Source: Sipunculus nudus
Lineage: Eukaryota; Annelida; Sipuncula; Golfingiida; Sipunculidae
Direction: 5' to 3'
Length of the DNA: 64,000 bases
Assembly (NCBI GenBank): GCA_026874595.1
Contig: CM049309.1
Span: forward strand, 68,678,926-68,742,925
Shown here one piece after another: positions 49,289 through 53,200 of this stretch. The translations under genes were made by a program, and so were the position numbers. Positions within the stretch are counted from its first letter, which is position 1. Every line of letters begins with the position of its first letter. Below the pieces are notes generated by a model, which was not told where the DNA came from, did not search any database, and saw nothing but the letters and a program-made list of their open reading frames with translations.

Positions 49289-49947
49289 TCCCCCGTGTCG
49301 GTATATTAAATGTTTTATTTGTTCGATGCAAAACAAAAATTAAAGCGAGTCCCATTAACGTTTGGGGAAGTACATAAGTTAGCTTAGCCTTTGGGGAGAC
49401 ATGCGCTTCACGGGATTAGCGAGAGGGCGCCGGAGTGGGCTCCATCCTAACACACCCACACATTTTCTACTTTGCATTTATGATGAACTTCCTAGATGTT
49501 ATACAAATTATTGTTGGGAAAAAATGTTTAGAACACGAAATAATCAGTCATTTTTTTTTCTGAATATGACATGAGATAACTAAGAAACAGGAGATAAGGA
49601 ATCGTGACTAGTAATTTGAATGAAATCACATGGTATTTTTTTCACCCATATATACTCAGTTTTCATTTATGCAGTTACAACTGTGTTTTTTTTTCAAGTC
49701 TTTAAATGTTTAAAATATTGAAATTCTTTGCTGCTTCTGGATAGAATCTGAAATTTTCGAGCTCGGCTGTCACACACAGACATACAATTTTAAATACACA
49801 CAATAATAAATATATATATATATATATATATATTAATTACCTTCATTTACGTACAATTGTTCCAGTATGGGATTCTATTATGACAATAATAATAATAATA
49901 ATAAAATTATAAAAATAATCGAAATTATAATGATAATTTACCTCCAT
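6446..49947 (-). CDS. TRPA1: TRPA1-like transient receptor potential cation channel, 26 coding exons (whole gene span)
   Basis: A plasma-membrane non-selective cation channel subunit of the ankyrin TRP family; family members form tetramers gated by heat, cold, irritants or light-derived peroxides, depending on lineage. The deduced protein is 1,154 residues, close to the usual ~1,100. Visible order: N-terminus 1-80, ankyrin repeats about 85-630, pre-S1 linker 630-733, S1 (from 736), S2 (786-815), S3-S4 (816-872), S5 (872-915), pore with GVMMLGNIDY (filter Asn 937), S6 to about 990, helix with GLAVGDIEAVQ, and C-terminal coiled coil 1079-1115 with IVQKMEI. The exons were found by hand from AG/GT signals; all phases agree and the total is divisible by three. 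Oddities: a GC donor after exon 7, duplicated splice sites at exons 5 and 10, and a neutral pore filter. Family identity is firm; the orthologue-versus-paralogue question is open. Confidence 0.93.
6883..6973. repeat. TA microsatellite
   Basis: About 90 bp of TA with a few GT interruptions in the intron before exon 26. Confidence 0.95.
7599..7711 (-). CDS. TRPA1: TRPA1-like exon 25: C-terminal linker
   Basis: Acceptor tctgtag, donor ACAG|gtctgt, phase 0 in and phase 2 out; residues 1042-1078. Acidic and Ser-rich (ESMTSPYEADEHSMSQHDLL), then basic HKQKN; the weakly conserved linker before the coiled coil. Two consecutive internal donors of this gene (exons 20 and 25) share the unusual gtctgt form. 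Confidence 0.85.
8212..8217 (-). terminator. Candidate intronic polyadenylation signal after exon 24
   Basis: AATAAA lies directly after an in-frame TAA reached by reading through the exon 24 donor. It could end a short isoform lacking the coiled coil. Not proven; AT-rich introns often contain the hexamer. Confidence 0.3.
8239..8349 (-). CDS. TRPA1: TRPA1-like exon 24: C-terminal domain
   Basis: Acceptor gtttag, donor GAAG|gtgcga, phase 0 both ends; 37 codons, residues 1005-1041, starting VELHTEIERKLP. If the donor is ignored the frame adds six residues (VRDQWS) and stops at 8,218-8,220, with AATAAA right behind (8,212-8,217). Confidence 0.92.
8767..8835 (-). CDS. TRPA1: TRPA1-like exon 23: end of S6 and TRP-like helix
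   Basis: Acceptor gaacag, donor GCAG|gtataa, phase 0 both ends; 23 codons, residues 982-1004: IGLAVGDIEAVQRDATLKRL then AMQ, the near-invariant TRPA1 motif after S6. Confidence 0.96.
9647..9844 (-). CDS. TRPA1: TRPA1-like exon 22: pore helix, selectivity filter, S6
   Basis: Acceptor ctttag, donor CCTG|gtatct, phase 0 both ends; 66 codons, residues 916-981. Pore helix LVTTGVMML is followed by the filter GNIDY, then an acidic/polar turret (SWVIPYSDGN) and S6 (FVILIVFILLMPILLMNLL). The filter Gly is followed by Asn 937 instead of the Asp or Glu usual in the family. Confidence 0.96.
10609..10750. repeat. C-rich tract (G-quadruplex / i-motif potential)
   Basis: Runs of 9-14 C on the plus strand, hence G runs in the TRPA1-like pre-mRNA, in the intron between exons 21 and 22. 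AAGTCTCCACCCTCC occurs at both ends, so part arose by local duplication. Confidence 0.85.
10973..11102 (-). CDS. TRPA1: TRPA1-like exon 21: S4-S5 linker and S5
   Basis: Acceptor ttctag, donor AGAG|gtgaga, phase 2 in and phase 0 out; residues 872-915. It contains DYFGIYVVMFLEILKTLLQ and the S5 helix VVFFVLIVAFGLSFYIIM. The intron to exon 22 contains a C-rich tract (about 10,609-10,750). Confidence 0.96.
11464..11730 (+). repeat. ~250-bp interspersed repeat, copy 1
   Basis: Starts TTAAAGGGGCCA and contains GGCCAGAAGAC, CACACAGGCT, and GTTTATAATATGTTGGGCCC. The same order of motifs occurs at about 48,015-48,300 (TTTAAAGGGGCCAG, TGCCAGAAAACG, CACACAGGCT, ACATGTGGGGGACC) and more weakly at 3,780-3,920. 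Class unknown. Confidence 0.7.
13238..13346. repeat. 22-bp tandem repeat
   Basis: Five degenerate copies of ATGAGGTGATCACATG followed by a variable hexamer, within a larger region (12,990-13,490) of loosely repeated GGCTGCACTGAGTGAACTC and GTTGCCAAATCTGA phrases. Confidence 0.8.
14030..14482. mobile_element. MITE with 29-bp TIRs
   Basis: Inverted termini beginning CCTTTTCCATGC at 14,030-14,058 and 14,454-14,482 match at 27 of 29 positions. A related but poorer copy of the terminus begins at 13,988. A 43-bp TA microsatellite lies inside (14,173-14,215). No coding capacity. Confidence 0.75.
14789..15283 (-). repeat. ~490-bp interspersed repeat, copy A (inverse of 62,811-63,292)
   Basis: Reverse complement matches 62,811-63,292 over the full length with scattered mismatches; shared stretches include GCAGCGGAAATCTTGCGCTTC-like and CCAGATGGCGGTTC. 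Here it is directly continuous with a tRNA-like head at 15,283-15,425. Confidence 0.85.
15283..15425 (-). mobile_element. tRNA-derived SINE head
   Basis: On the minus strand GGGTTCGATCCCC is a perfect RNA polymerase III B box, preceded by an A-box-like GACAGTCGAGGGG about 35 bases earlier, then CATGAGAGTGGGTTGTAG and a CCCCGGTTTCC segment. The same series occurs on the plus strand at 39,975-40,130. Not a functional tRNA: no acceptor-stem pairing. Confidence 0.75.
15566..15735 (-). CDS. TRPA1: TRPA1-like exon 20: S3 and S4
   Basis: Acceptor tcccacag, donor AAAG|gtctgt, phase 0 in and phase 2 out; residues 816-871. It contains RVKYLRDPNNILEWILYTTS (S3) and AVFLAWFNLLLYLQR (S4), both very conserved in TRPA1. 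The 4.5-kb intron to exon 21 holds two SINE/repeat blocks (14,789-15,425), an MITE (14,030-14,482), a 22-bp tandem repeat (13,238-13,346) and a ~250-bp interspersed repeat (~11,470-11,730). Confidence 0.95.
15786..15844. repeat. TA microsatellite
   Basis: About 58 bp of TA just upstream (gene sense) of the exon 20 acceptor. Confidence 0.95.
16194..16283 (-). CDS. TRPA1: TRPA1-like exon 19: S2 transmembrane segment
   Basis: Acceptor ttgtag, donor ACAG|gtatgt, phase 0 both ends; 30 codons, residues 786-815: SWHKILVIIMAFCFLNILKE, the S2 helix with its characteristic NILKE end. A TTA microsatellite (16,311-16,347) lies just upstream of the acceptor. Confidence 0.95.
16311..16347. repeat. TTA microsatellite
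   Basis: Twelve or so uninterrupted TTA units, about 28 bp upstream of the exon 19 acceptor on the gene strand. Confidence 0.95.
16438..16594 (-). CDS. TRPA1: TRPA1-like exon 18: S1 transmembrane segment
   Basis: Acceptor tcaacag, donor CATG|gtgagt, phase 2 in and phase 0 out; residues 733-785. It contains KAYGFWFYMFNIVIYLTFLI, the first membrane helix, then a His/Asp-rich extracellular loop (ATHHDDYIHVNKT). Confidence 0.95.
16706..17120 (-). mobile_element. MITE-like repeat, copy C
   Basis: Begins TTAAAGGGACCTTATCACGTAC, matching the inverse of the right ends of the copies at 38.4 and 39.66 kb (GTATGTGAATAGGTYACTTTAA). Inside, GCGCATGCGCAAAATCGG and a GTTTACTC segment resemble those copies. 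The right boundary is approximate. Confidence 0.55.
17589..17593 (+). repeat. Target-site duplication, left (GTAAC)
   Basis: GTAAC directly before the 5' LTR and again directly after the 3' LTR; 5 bp is typical of BEL/Pao integrases. Confidence 0.9.
17594..18469 (+). repeat. 5' LTR of the BEL/Pao element
   Basis: 876 bp, identical in length to the 3' LTR with a constant offset of 7,048 bp and no indels. Contains an AATAAA at 18,412-18,417 near its end, the likely LTR polyadenylation signal. Confidence 0.96.
18585..19130 (+). pseudogene. BEL/Pao gag, N-terminal part up to a frame break
   Basis: Starts MSDIGQPVDS 115 bp after the 5' LTR and encodes 181 residues of a helical, charged gag N-terminus. 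The last part (after the A9 run at 19,063-19,071) is out of frame; the natural continuation is in the -1 frame. The A run is read as A AAA AAA in the zero frame, so it is either a one-base deletion or a slip site. Confidence 0.9.
19133..19699 (+). pseudogene. BEL/Pao gag, central part
   Basis: Continuation of gag in the -1 frame. A coiled-coil stretch (KAQLEARIKLIQQEKEAAAA) is followed by a capsid-like region with KFDEYPGHYKAWKGTF, the DUF1759-type signature of Pao gags. The frame is lost at an exact 11-bp tandem duplication (19,651-19,661 repeated at 19,662-19,672) and the ORF stops at 19,697-19,699. Confidence 0.92.
19651..19672 (+). repeat. 11-bp tandem duplication breaking gag
   Basis: GTATGGATCTC occurs twice head to tail. 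Removing the extra frame offset (11 = 3n+2) accounts exactly for the change of frame between the central and C-terminal gag ORFs. Confidence 0.92.
19756..21201 (+). pseudogene. BEL/Pao gag C-terminus (zinc knuckles) and protease
   Basis: 481-codon open frame; the true frame extends upstream to about 19,673, so the Met at 19,756 is not the start. Two cysteine/histidine clusters lie at about 20,125-20,330, including CFRCCDTTEHMSREC (CX2CX5HX4C). The aspartic protease motif YAILDDQSNRSLAS is at about 20,530-20,570, LDDxS as in Pao proteases. The frame ends at a 107-bp tandem duplication. Confidence 0.93.
21027..21240 (+). repeat. 107-bp tandem duplication breaking pol
   Basis: Two head-to-tail copies (21,027-21,133 and 21,134-21,240), apparently identical. 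107 = 3n+2 shifts the reading frame between the protease and reverse transcriptase ORFs, so the two ORFs overlap in repeated sequence. Confidence 0.95.
21198..23270 (+). pseudogene. BEL/Pao reverse transcriptase and RNase H
   Basis: 690-codon open frame. RT landmarks: AVFDSSAKHEG (about 21,601), DLTNNLLGIMLRFRKEKFAV with the first catalytic Asp in TADIQQMF, FGNRPSPAVA, and the polymerase box YVDDG at 21,969-21,983. RNase H: FSDASEKAIAAVAYL (about 22,512), ELCAAV, and FYTDSKVVLGYIHN (about 22,729), then HTDSNPADCATR. All catalytic residues I can see are intact. The frame is lost near 23,250 by a one-base change before the integrase. Confidence 0.96.
23315..24190 (+). pseudogene. BEL/Pao integrase: zinc-binding domain and catalytic core
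   Basis: The true reading extends upstream to about 23,252. HYHERIKHQG and CVKCRK form the HHCC zinc-binding domain. Catalytic triad: Asp in GVDTFGPW (23,672), Asp in RSDRGTNF (23,873), Glu in GTWERMIG (24,023). The frame breaks near 24,157 where a stretch usually present between the core and C-terminal domain is missing. Confidence 0.95.
24120..24554 (+). pseudogene. BEL/Pao integrase C-terminal domain (DUF5641-like)
   Basis: The useful frame begins about 24,157 with SPQMLLTQK and continues through DRFWKRLRNEYLHTLQTRRK and a GDVVLLRDKNIPRNDWSVG motif, typical of the Pao integrase end. It stops 87 bp before the 3' LTR. Upstream residues of this ORF are the integrase core read in the wrong frame. 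Confidence 0.9.
24642..25517 (+). repeat. 3' LTR of the BEL/Pao element
   Basis: 876 bp. By eye it differs from the 5' LTR at about four sites (two near 24,931-24,936, one near 25,223, one near 25,287). The preceding CAGACGGGGAG (24,631-24,641) is the probable polypurine tract. AATAAA at 25,460-25,465. Confidence 0.96.
25518..25522 (+). repeat. Target-site duplication, right (GTAAC)
   Basis: Second copy of the GTAAC target duplication, directly after the terminal ACA of the 3' LTR. Confidence 0.9.
25792..25862 (-). CDS. TRPA1: TRPA1-like exon 17: pre-S1 segment
   Basis: Acceptor atttcag, donor AGTG|gtaagt, phase 0 in and phase 2 out; residues 710-732, ending HPLCAEYLRMKW with the Trp codon split across the intron. 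It matches the family pattern HP..(E)YL.MKW before S1. This short exon is invisible as an open frame and was found by searching for the missing junction. Its 9.2-kb downstream intron contains the BEL/Pao insertion. Confidence 0.9.
26555..26650 (-). CDS. TRPA1: TRPA1-like exon 16: linker helix
   Basis: Acceptor ctttcag, donor GAAT|gtaact, phase 0 both ends; 32 codons, residues 678-709. It contains YTYDFSLLQL and the highly conserved YEPLLALN motif of TRPA proteins. The intron to exon 15 is about 0.7 kb without recognised features. Confidence 0.92.
27352..27411 (-). CDS. TRPA1: TRPA1-like exon 15: pre-S1 linker
   Basis: Acceptor gtttcag, donor TTGT|gtaagt, phase 0 both ends; 20 codons, residues 658-677, MVLDRL through SPDYC. 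The segment equivalent to human KSCRDYY reads KSPDYCY across the exon junction, so the Cys665 position is Pro with a Cys three residues later. Confidence 0.88.
27606..28594. mobile_element. DNA transposon-like element with perfect 24-bp TIRs
   Basis: CAAGGAGTTTACAGGG and the following eight bases (27,606-27,629) are repeated exactly inverted at 28,571-28,594. The flanks share GTTGTAT on both sides (27,599-27,605 and 28,595-28,601), a likely 7-bp target duplication. 989 bp long, no transposase reading frame recognised. It lies in the intron between exons 14 and 15. Confidence 0.85.
28603..28678 (+). repeat. G-rich tract (G-quadruplex potential)
   Basis: Runs of 8-13 G separated by TT, AGAGG or A on the plus strand, immediately after the right end of the TIR element; C-rich in the TRPA1-like transcript. 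Confidence 0.9.
28931..28992. repeat. TA/TG microsatellite
   Basis: About 40 bp TA followed by 20 bp TG in the intron between exons 14 and 15. Confidence 0.95.
29520..29604 (-). CDS. TRPA1: TRPA1-like exon 14: pre-S1 linker, site of electrophile-sensing cysteines in relatives
   Basis: Acceptor cttccag, donor CACG|gtgagt, phase 2 in and phase 0 out; residues 629-657. It aligns by eye to the human RWDEC segment but reads RWREV, so the Cys621 equivalent is Val 633. The next conserved segment reads HIPEVCT, with the Cys one place from human Cys641. Three other cysteines lie close by in MCSCKYGC. The intron to exon 15 contains a 0.99-kb TIR element and a G-rich tract. Confidence 0.92.
29872..30038 (-). 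CDS. TRPA1: TRPA1-like exon 13: last ankyrin repeats
   Basis: Acceptor tgtgaag, donor ACAG|gtaatt, phase 0 in and phase 2 out; residues 574-628. It contains DTALHIAAREGHSRV and SSFLDLAIHAENRDV, the final ankyrin repeats before the linker. Confidence 0.93.
30568..30682 (-). CDS. TRPA1: TRPA1-like exon 12: ankyrin repeat
   Basis: Acceptor ttgccag, donor AGGG|gtaagt, phase 2 in and phase 0 out; residues 535-573. It contains DNDGNTCLHVAAKGGYTD and ends at NKAG. The intron between exons 11 and 12 carries a tRNA-headed SINE (about 31,085-31,360). Confidence 0.93.
31085..31360 (-). mobile_element. tRNA-derived SINE, second family
   Basis: Minus strand begins CCGGCTTCTGTGGCTCAGGAG (A-box-like TGGCTCAGGAG) and has GAGTTCAAATCTC (B-box-like) 43 bases later, followed by ~180 bp of non-tRNA body to about 31,085. 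Lies in the intron between exons 11 and 12. Confidence 0.7.
31714..31878 (-). CDS. TRPA1: TRPA1-like exon 11: ankyrin repeat
   Basis: Acceptor gttacag, donor ACAG|gtaagc, phase 2 in and out; residues 480-534. It contains YGRIQTCKRLL and EAGYTPLHLASTNGHTK. Continuity with exon 10 (FAAE|YGRI) matches the TRPA1 fold. The intron to exon 10 is 1.15 kb of AT-rich DNA with no recognised feature. Confidence 0.93.
33029..33192 (-). CDS. TRPA1: TRPA1-like exon 10: ankyrin repeats, duplicated acceptor
   Basis: Acceptor atattacag, donor CTGA|gtaagc, phase 0 in and phase 2 out; residues 426-479. It contains DEYGYTPLHYASKGGM and SPIHFAAE. The acceptor and first ~18 exon bases are duplicated 49 bp upstream (33,224-33,258). 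Confidence 0.93.
33175..33258. repeat. 49-bp-spaced duplication of the exon 10 acceptor
   Basis: CAGGAGCTCTTGTACAG and the following TCTGTAATATAACA (from 33,175) recur from 33,224 with one mismatch. On the gene strand this duplicates the polypyrimidine/acceptor tatattacag plus the first ~18 bases of exon 10. Confidence 0.9.
34320..35060. repeat. Degenerate ~140-bp tandem array with GGTGGCGCCACC core
   Basis: Six degenerate units spaced about 125-160 bp. Each has a core like AGGTGGCGCCACC near 34,331, 34,480, 34,622, 34,750, 34,893 and 35,051, then TATGAGAAAGCTATCCAAGA, GGACATGCA, CAGGC-GATACGTCAAA and CTCCTGAGA. A related single unit occurs near 12,832. Confidence 0.8.
36179..36388 (-). CDS. 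TRPA1: TRPA1-like exon 9: two ankyrin repeats
   Basis: Acceptor tgacag, donor CATG|gtagga, phase 0 both ends; 70 codons, residues 356-425. It contains GADLHSRDCNDRTPLLLAAE and GADLRVRDKHERNILHVI. The 3-kb intron to exon 10 holds a degenerate ~140-bp tandem array (34,320-35,060) and otherwise nothing recognised. Confidence 0.93.
36424..36474. repeat. TC/CA microsatellite
   Basis: TC repeat then CA repeat 35 bp upstream (gene sense) of the exon 9 acceptor; GA/TG-rich in the transcript. Confidence 0.9.
36924..37112 (-). CDS. TRPA1: TRPA1-like exon 8: two ankyrin repeats
   Basis: Acceptor ctttcag, donor CCAG|gtaagt, phase 0 both ends; 63 codons, residues 293-355. It contains LQTAFHLASAQGS and MTPLHKAAIFDRIPVAEFLL. 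The upstream intron has a TA microsatellite at 37,255-37,287. Confidence 0.93.
37874..37921 (-). CDS. TRPA1: TRPA1-like exon 7: 48-bp ankyrin exon with GC donor
   Basis: Acceptor ttttcag, phase 0 in and out, 16 codons (residues 277-292) ending AGAAIDSAQ. The donor is CAG|gcaagt, the classic consensus of GC-AG introns. The nearest GT, in the following gtagac, would break the frame. The reading joins cleanly to exon 8 (ADLQTAFHLA), completing an ankyrin repeat. Confidence 0.85.
37987..38452 (+). mobile_element. MITE-like repeat, copy A
   Basis: Ends TTAAAGGTACATTTACAT on the left and ATGTGAATAGGTTACTTTAA on the right form imperfect inverted termini. The interior matches 39,220-39,661: GTCTGTTTATCATAA, TTTGTGAAGCTGCG, TACAAGCTTATTTCCAC. 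Confidence 0.65.
39055..39152 (-). CDS. TRPA1: TRPA1-like exon 6: ankyrin repeat
   Basis: Acceptor tttgtag, donor CGAG|gtaaga, phase 1 in and phase 0 out; residues 244-276. It contains NNMPLHTAVQRGDLE, a diverged ankyrin motif. The intron to exon 7 holds an MITE-like element (37,987-38,452). Confidence 0.9.
39220..39661 (+). mobile_element. MITE-like repeat, copy B
   Basis: Shares GTCTGTTTACCATAA, TTTGTGAAGTTGCG, GTAAGCTTATTTCCAC and the right end TATGTGAATAGGTCACTTTAA with copy A, 1.2 kb away in the same orientation; exon 6 lies between the two. Confidence 0.65.
39975..40130 (+). mobile_element. tRNA-derived SINE, second copy of the 15.3-kb family
   Basis: CGGCTCTCTCCGCTGACGA, a B-box-like GGGTGCGATCCCC, CTATGAGAGTGGCTTGTTG, CCCGTCAAGG and CTCCGGTTTCCCC follow in the same order as in the 15.3-kb copy. 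Its tail differs from that copy. Confidence 0.7.
40273..40346. repeat. TA microsatellite
   Basis: About 74 bp of TA with one interruption in the intron between exons 5 and 6. Confidence 0.95.
40350..43900. other. Intron stretch without recognised features
   Basis: AT-rich intron DNA between the SINE/TA repeat and the minisatellite. No exon of the channel is needed here because exons 5 and 6 join in phase. A weak tRNA-like or repeat-like segment at 43,200-43,390 could not be assigned. Confidence 0.5.
44226..45003 (-). repeat. 37-bp minisatellite made of exon 5 end plus its 5' splice site, ~21 units
   Basis: About 21 tandem units of 37 bp (one of 41), including the unit inside exon 5. On the sense strand each unit reads approximately GAGCTGATCC-TNACTGAAG then GTRAGTCATGTCATAC. 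Sixteen units beyond the true exon end keep GGTRAGT (ACTTACC or ACTCACC on the plus strand); the others are mutated at that site, for example the ACTTTCC units. Variant types recur about every six units, so a ~220-bp higher-order repeat is likely. Units are homogeneous enough to suggest recent expansion. Confidence 0.95.
44984..45092 (-). CDS. TRPA1: TRPA1-like exon 5: ankyrin repeat, donor sequence amplified downstream
   Basis: Acceptor atttcag, donor TGAAG|gtaagt, phase 0 in and phase 1 out; residues 208-243. It contains NHGYYPVHLAAQCGSKK. Its last ~22 bases plus the donor form the unit of the 37-bp minisatellite immediately downstream. The 5.8-kb intron to exon 6 otherwise holds a SINE-like copy (about 39,975-40,130), a long TA microsatellite (40,273-40,346), an MITE-like repeat (39,220-39,661) and unannotated AT-rich DNA. 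Confidence 0.9.
45521..45625 (-). CDS. TRPA1: TRPA1-like exon 4: ankyrin repeat
   Basis: Acceptor taaacag, donor TCTG|gtaggtagg, phase 0 at both ends; 35 codons, residues 173-207. It contains GATPLHWAAYTDKDK. The donor lies in a GTAGGTAGG repeat, giving a second GT four bases on that would shift the frame. Confidence 0.88.
46158..46334. repeat. GA-rich microsatellite (CU-rich in the transcript) beside the exon 3 donor
   Basis: About 175 bp of GA with AAAG and ATTGATT interruptions. In the transcript it is a long CU tract beginning about 16 nt after the exon 3 5' splice site. Confidence 0.95.
46350..46525 (-). CDS. TRPA1: TRPA1-like exon 3: ankyrin repeats
   Basis: Acceptor tatgcag, donor CAAG|gtaagc, phase 1 in and phase 0 out; residues 114-172. 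It contains GMTPLHLAVAEGQL and GIAPIHTCVEQDRDD, two ankyrin motifs with the TPLH signature. About 16 nt past its donor begins a ~175-nt CU-rich tract on the sense strand. Confidence 0.9.
47221..47253. repeat. GA microsatellite
   Basis: Uninterrupted GA of 33 bp in the intron between exons 2 and 3. Confidence 0.95.
47655..47988 (-). CDS. TRPA1: TRPA1-like exon 2: N-terminal tail and first ankyrin repeat
   Basis: Acceptor attacag, donor GCAG|gtgaga, phase 0 in and phase 1 out. It codes residues 3-113: a hydrophilic Lys/Asn-rich tail, then DERGRTLLHQAAVAGK, a typical ankyrin helix pair, ending ALILKGA. The intron to exon 3 (46,526-47,654) holds a GA microsatellite at 47,221-47,253 and no other recognisable feature. 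Confidence 0.85.
48015..48300 (+). repeat. ~250-bp interspersed repeat, copy 2
   Basis: Same family and orientation as the copy at 11,464-11,730, close to the acceptor of exon 2. Confidence 0.65.
49243..49288. repeat. CA microsatellite
   Basis: About 45 bp of CA in the first intron. Confidence 0.95.
49942..49947 (-). CDS. TRPA1: TRPA1-like exon 1, coding part (start codon)
   Basis: Proposed first coding exon: ATG GAG followed by a gtaaat donor. It ends in phase 0, which matches the phase-0 acceptor of exon 2. Exon 2 has no in-frame ATG before its residue IMRLREQ, so an upstream start is needed or that internal Met is used. Only two codons support it, so the start is uncertain. The intron to exon 2 (1.95 kb) holds CA and TA microsatellites, an AAT run, and a copy of a ~250-bp interspersed repeat next to exon 2. 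Confidence 0.5.
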
Positions 49948-50100
49948 GTTCTAAGTTCAGAAGATCAGCCCCAATATTTATTCATAGAGTGCACTTAATT
50001 CAAAGACGGAGACCATTTGCTGTATAACGGAAACTAACACTGGTCCTGTATAAATAAAATTGGATCAATAGCCAATTTGTGTCCAACAACCAATTTAGGC
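49948..50100 (-). promoter_or_regulatory. Possible promoter / 5' UTR of the TRPA1-like gene
   Basis: Upstream of the proposed start the minus strand reads a CCAAT-box-like ATTGG pair followed by TTTATTTATACAG. The stretch could be a weak TATA region or, because of its tacag end, a splice acceptor of a 5' UTR exon. No decisive initiator is visible. Confidence 0.2.
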
Positions 50101-50299
50101 AATAAATGCATCAATGTACCGTAAACGCGTATAAACAGATCCCGTAACCGTTCATGTCCAGCTACAATGAGGGTGCCTGTCGAAGAGCTACGAGATTAGC
50201 ATCGGTATTTGAAAGGCTCTCATATAGAGAAATGTCCATCTGGTGTTCTGACGTCATGTCATTATATTGTGAATCATACTTGTGGTGGAGAGTACAATG

Positions 50300-53200
50300 T
50301 CTATTTTAAATGTCATGTAATGTCTCACGTTCAGAGTTTGATTTGACATATCATTTCCTATCTATAATATTTTATTCGTTTTGTCACTGCTTGTGCTAAT
50401 GGAACATAGTAACTTATTAGATTGGATAAACGAACGGAGGCCCAATGACAAAATGGAAACCTATGAATGTTTTCCATTTGACAATACTCGAAAGAGTTAG
50501 AGAGAGAGTTTTTTCTCCCAAATTTCAATACATTTCCATGAATGCTGAATTAATAGTTCTGAAATGGGCAAAAACGTATATAAAAAATGATTAAATTTAT
50601 CCCCTTTTTCAATGATTACCAAATTAGCAAAATATTAGAATTATATGAAGTGAGGAGCGTGGTAGCGAAATGGTTAGGGAATTGGACGAGTACCTATTTT
50701 GGCTGTTTGGGTAGTATGTTGGGGGCTGAAAAAAAACTAAAATTCTAATTTCATGATCCTTTACACCATCATTACTCCCAATGAATATCTTGCATATATT
50801 GGACAAAATTAGTACATTATGGGTATAAAAGATATGCAAAACGTATATATAATATGCTGTTTAATCTAGATATGAATGAAAAACAAACATGGGTTACTCA
50901 TATAACAAACATAATATGCAGGGCAGGTTTTGGGTATGTGTGGATGAATCAAGAAGTAGGAGACATAAGAATATTTCTGGATAAAATAAAGTAAAAGAAT
51001 TATTGGTATTGCAGTACAAGACTGGGCTAGTGATATAGAATTAAATACTTAATAGAATTTTTATGGTACTTTAAATCTATGCTCACAATGGAACAATTTT
51101 TACTGTGTGTGATACCAAGCACAAACAAGCGCTAGCCAGATTGAGATGATCATGTCATAATTTGATGATTGAAAAGAAAGGTATACGCAAATGGAAACAG
51201 AGGAAAGAATATAAAATATATTAATAATAAATTTTGTATAAATATTATTTTCATTTAATAGATGATGAGTACCATTTTGTATACGAATATTTGTTATATA
51301 ATGATTTTAGGAAAACATATTTGTGAAAGGGTCTTCATGCATCAAACAAGGACAATTTTTTAAGGGTTTTAAACTTAAGTGAAGAGAAAGAAATAATCAG
51401 ATTTTCAGCATATGTATACCATGGTTTTAATTAAGAGAAAATATATGAAATTACTTTTAACAAACATACCCAATATTCTTGTTAATCTTAAATAGTTAAT
51501 TTATCTGTTGAATGACGAATTAATTGTAGTGTATTAATATGTTCTGAAAAATAGTAATTGTGATGGGCATGCAAGTATTTGATGTAAAAACAATGAAGTT
51601 ATGATTGTGTTATTAAAGCCGCCAGTACACAAATACATATGTAAATATATATGTTAAATATGTGACATAAATGCTCTCAATTGGATCTGATGCCCAGACC
51701 TCCTGTTTGAATATACTTGGTGATGTTGTAATATCTTGCAATCTGGATATATTGCAGTGTAACTGGTCTGGATTTTATGAATAGACATATGTAAGGGTGA
51801 AGCCTTGCTAACAAACCATAAGATGACTTATAACACTATGAAAAAAATAAGATTAAATGCGGAATTAGCATAACACCGTACAGTGTTGCTGCTTGTGATC
51901 TATCAAAACAAAACGTCCGTTGATATTTGAAATTATTTATAACACATTACTTCAAACTGTTTCATATTTCCATCCATGTTATTAAACATATGTAGAGCAC
52001 CTTTACTAAAAATACCATTTTTATGAAATATTGACAGAGCATATATAACGCTCTTAGTTCTGAAATATTTTGTGAACAGCCTAAAGACACTACCTACAAG
52101 ATGAAAATTGAGGAGAAAAAAAATATTTAAAAAAATGTCTGAAAAGTATGAAAAAGTATAATACTAGATGATTAGTCGGAGAGTTTATGGATACCTCCGC
52201 CAGAATCAACTCTCCTGTGTTCTTTTTAAGCAGTGCTACGCTTGACCAACAAGGAATACACGTGAGCTCGAGGACATAGGGGTGTTTGTTAAAACCTCTT
52301 TAAGATCACAATATTAACATTTAAATTTTAAATCTGCTAATGAGGTAGATATAAGTAATATATTTCCATGTCTTCGTTCTCAAGGCAAGAGGAACCACCA
52401 TATTTGGAATCACCGCTAAGAGTTTGAGAAACAATTGAATATGTTTCATTATCAGACACTGGTAAACTGACCACTTGGTTTGTCCTTCTAGGGCCATAAT
52501 GTGACCATGTGTCATTTCTGGTGTATATTCCTGATCGATTGTTTTTACACTTATAGTCAGAAGGAAAAGGATCATAGTTTTTCATGTATGTCTATATGTT
52601 TCAGTATATGCAAACATTCATTTCACTCTGACTCTGTACTTTTTATCAACAATTCTTATGTATATTATTATAACTATCGGTATGATTTTCTCTAGTTCTG
52701 TTGAAGAGTAAAGACACCGAAGTTGGTAAAAATGGAATTTGTTAAAAGGAACCATACAGTGTTATAAAATGGGAGCACTTACCTTCTGAAGGTATGCCAG
52801 GTTGTTCATAGGTGTTTCCATTACATATTAAATATATTCCAATGTATATAAATCAGATTCATATCAGATTAGCCCTTTAATATAAACCCTCCTGATCGGA
52901 GCATATATAGTGCACCGAGTTGTAATGCTGGCTTGTGCCGACAATGTATAAAGCAGAGCGGGCGCCTGACTGCCAACAGCAAGGCCCTCAAGAGTCCATC
53001 AATTCGATCGGGCTCTCCGGGAATTACGAAAAGCCAAACATTAATACCCAAATGTATCAAACAGCAGTTCCCATGTTGACTTTACGCCAGGGTAGGCCTA
53101 TTTGGCGCGGTAGGATAATATTTTGACGCAAGCAATTTCCAAGCTTATACACAAAGGAAATATGGCACGTGGCTTCATAAAACTTGGCAGAGCTATGTAC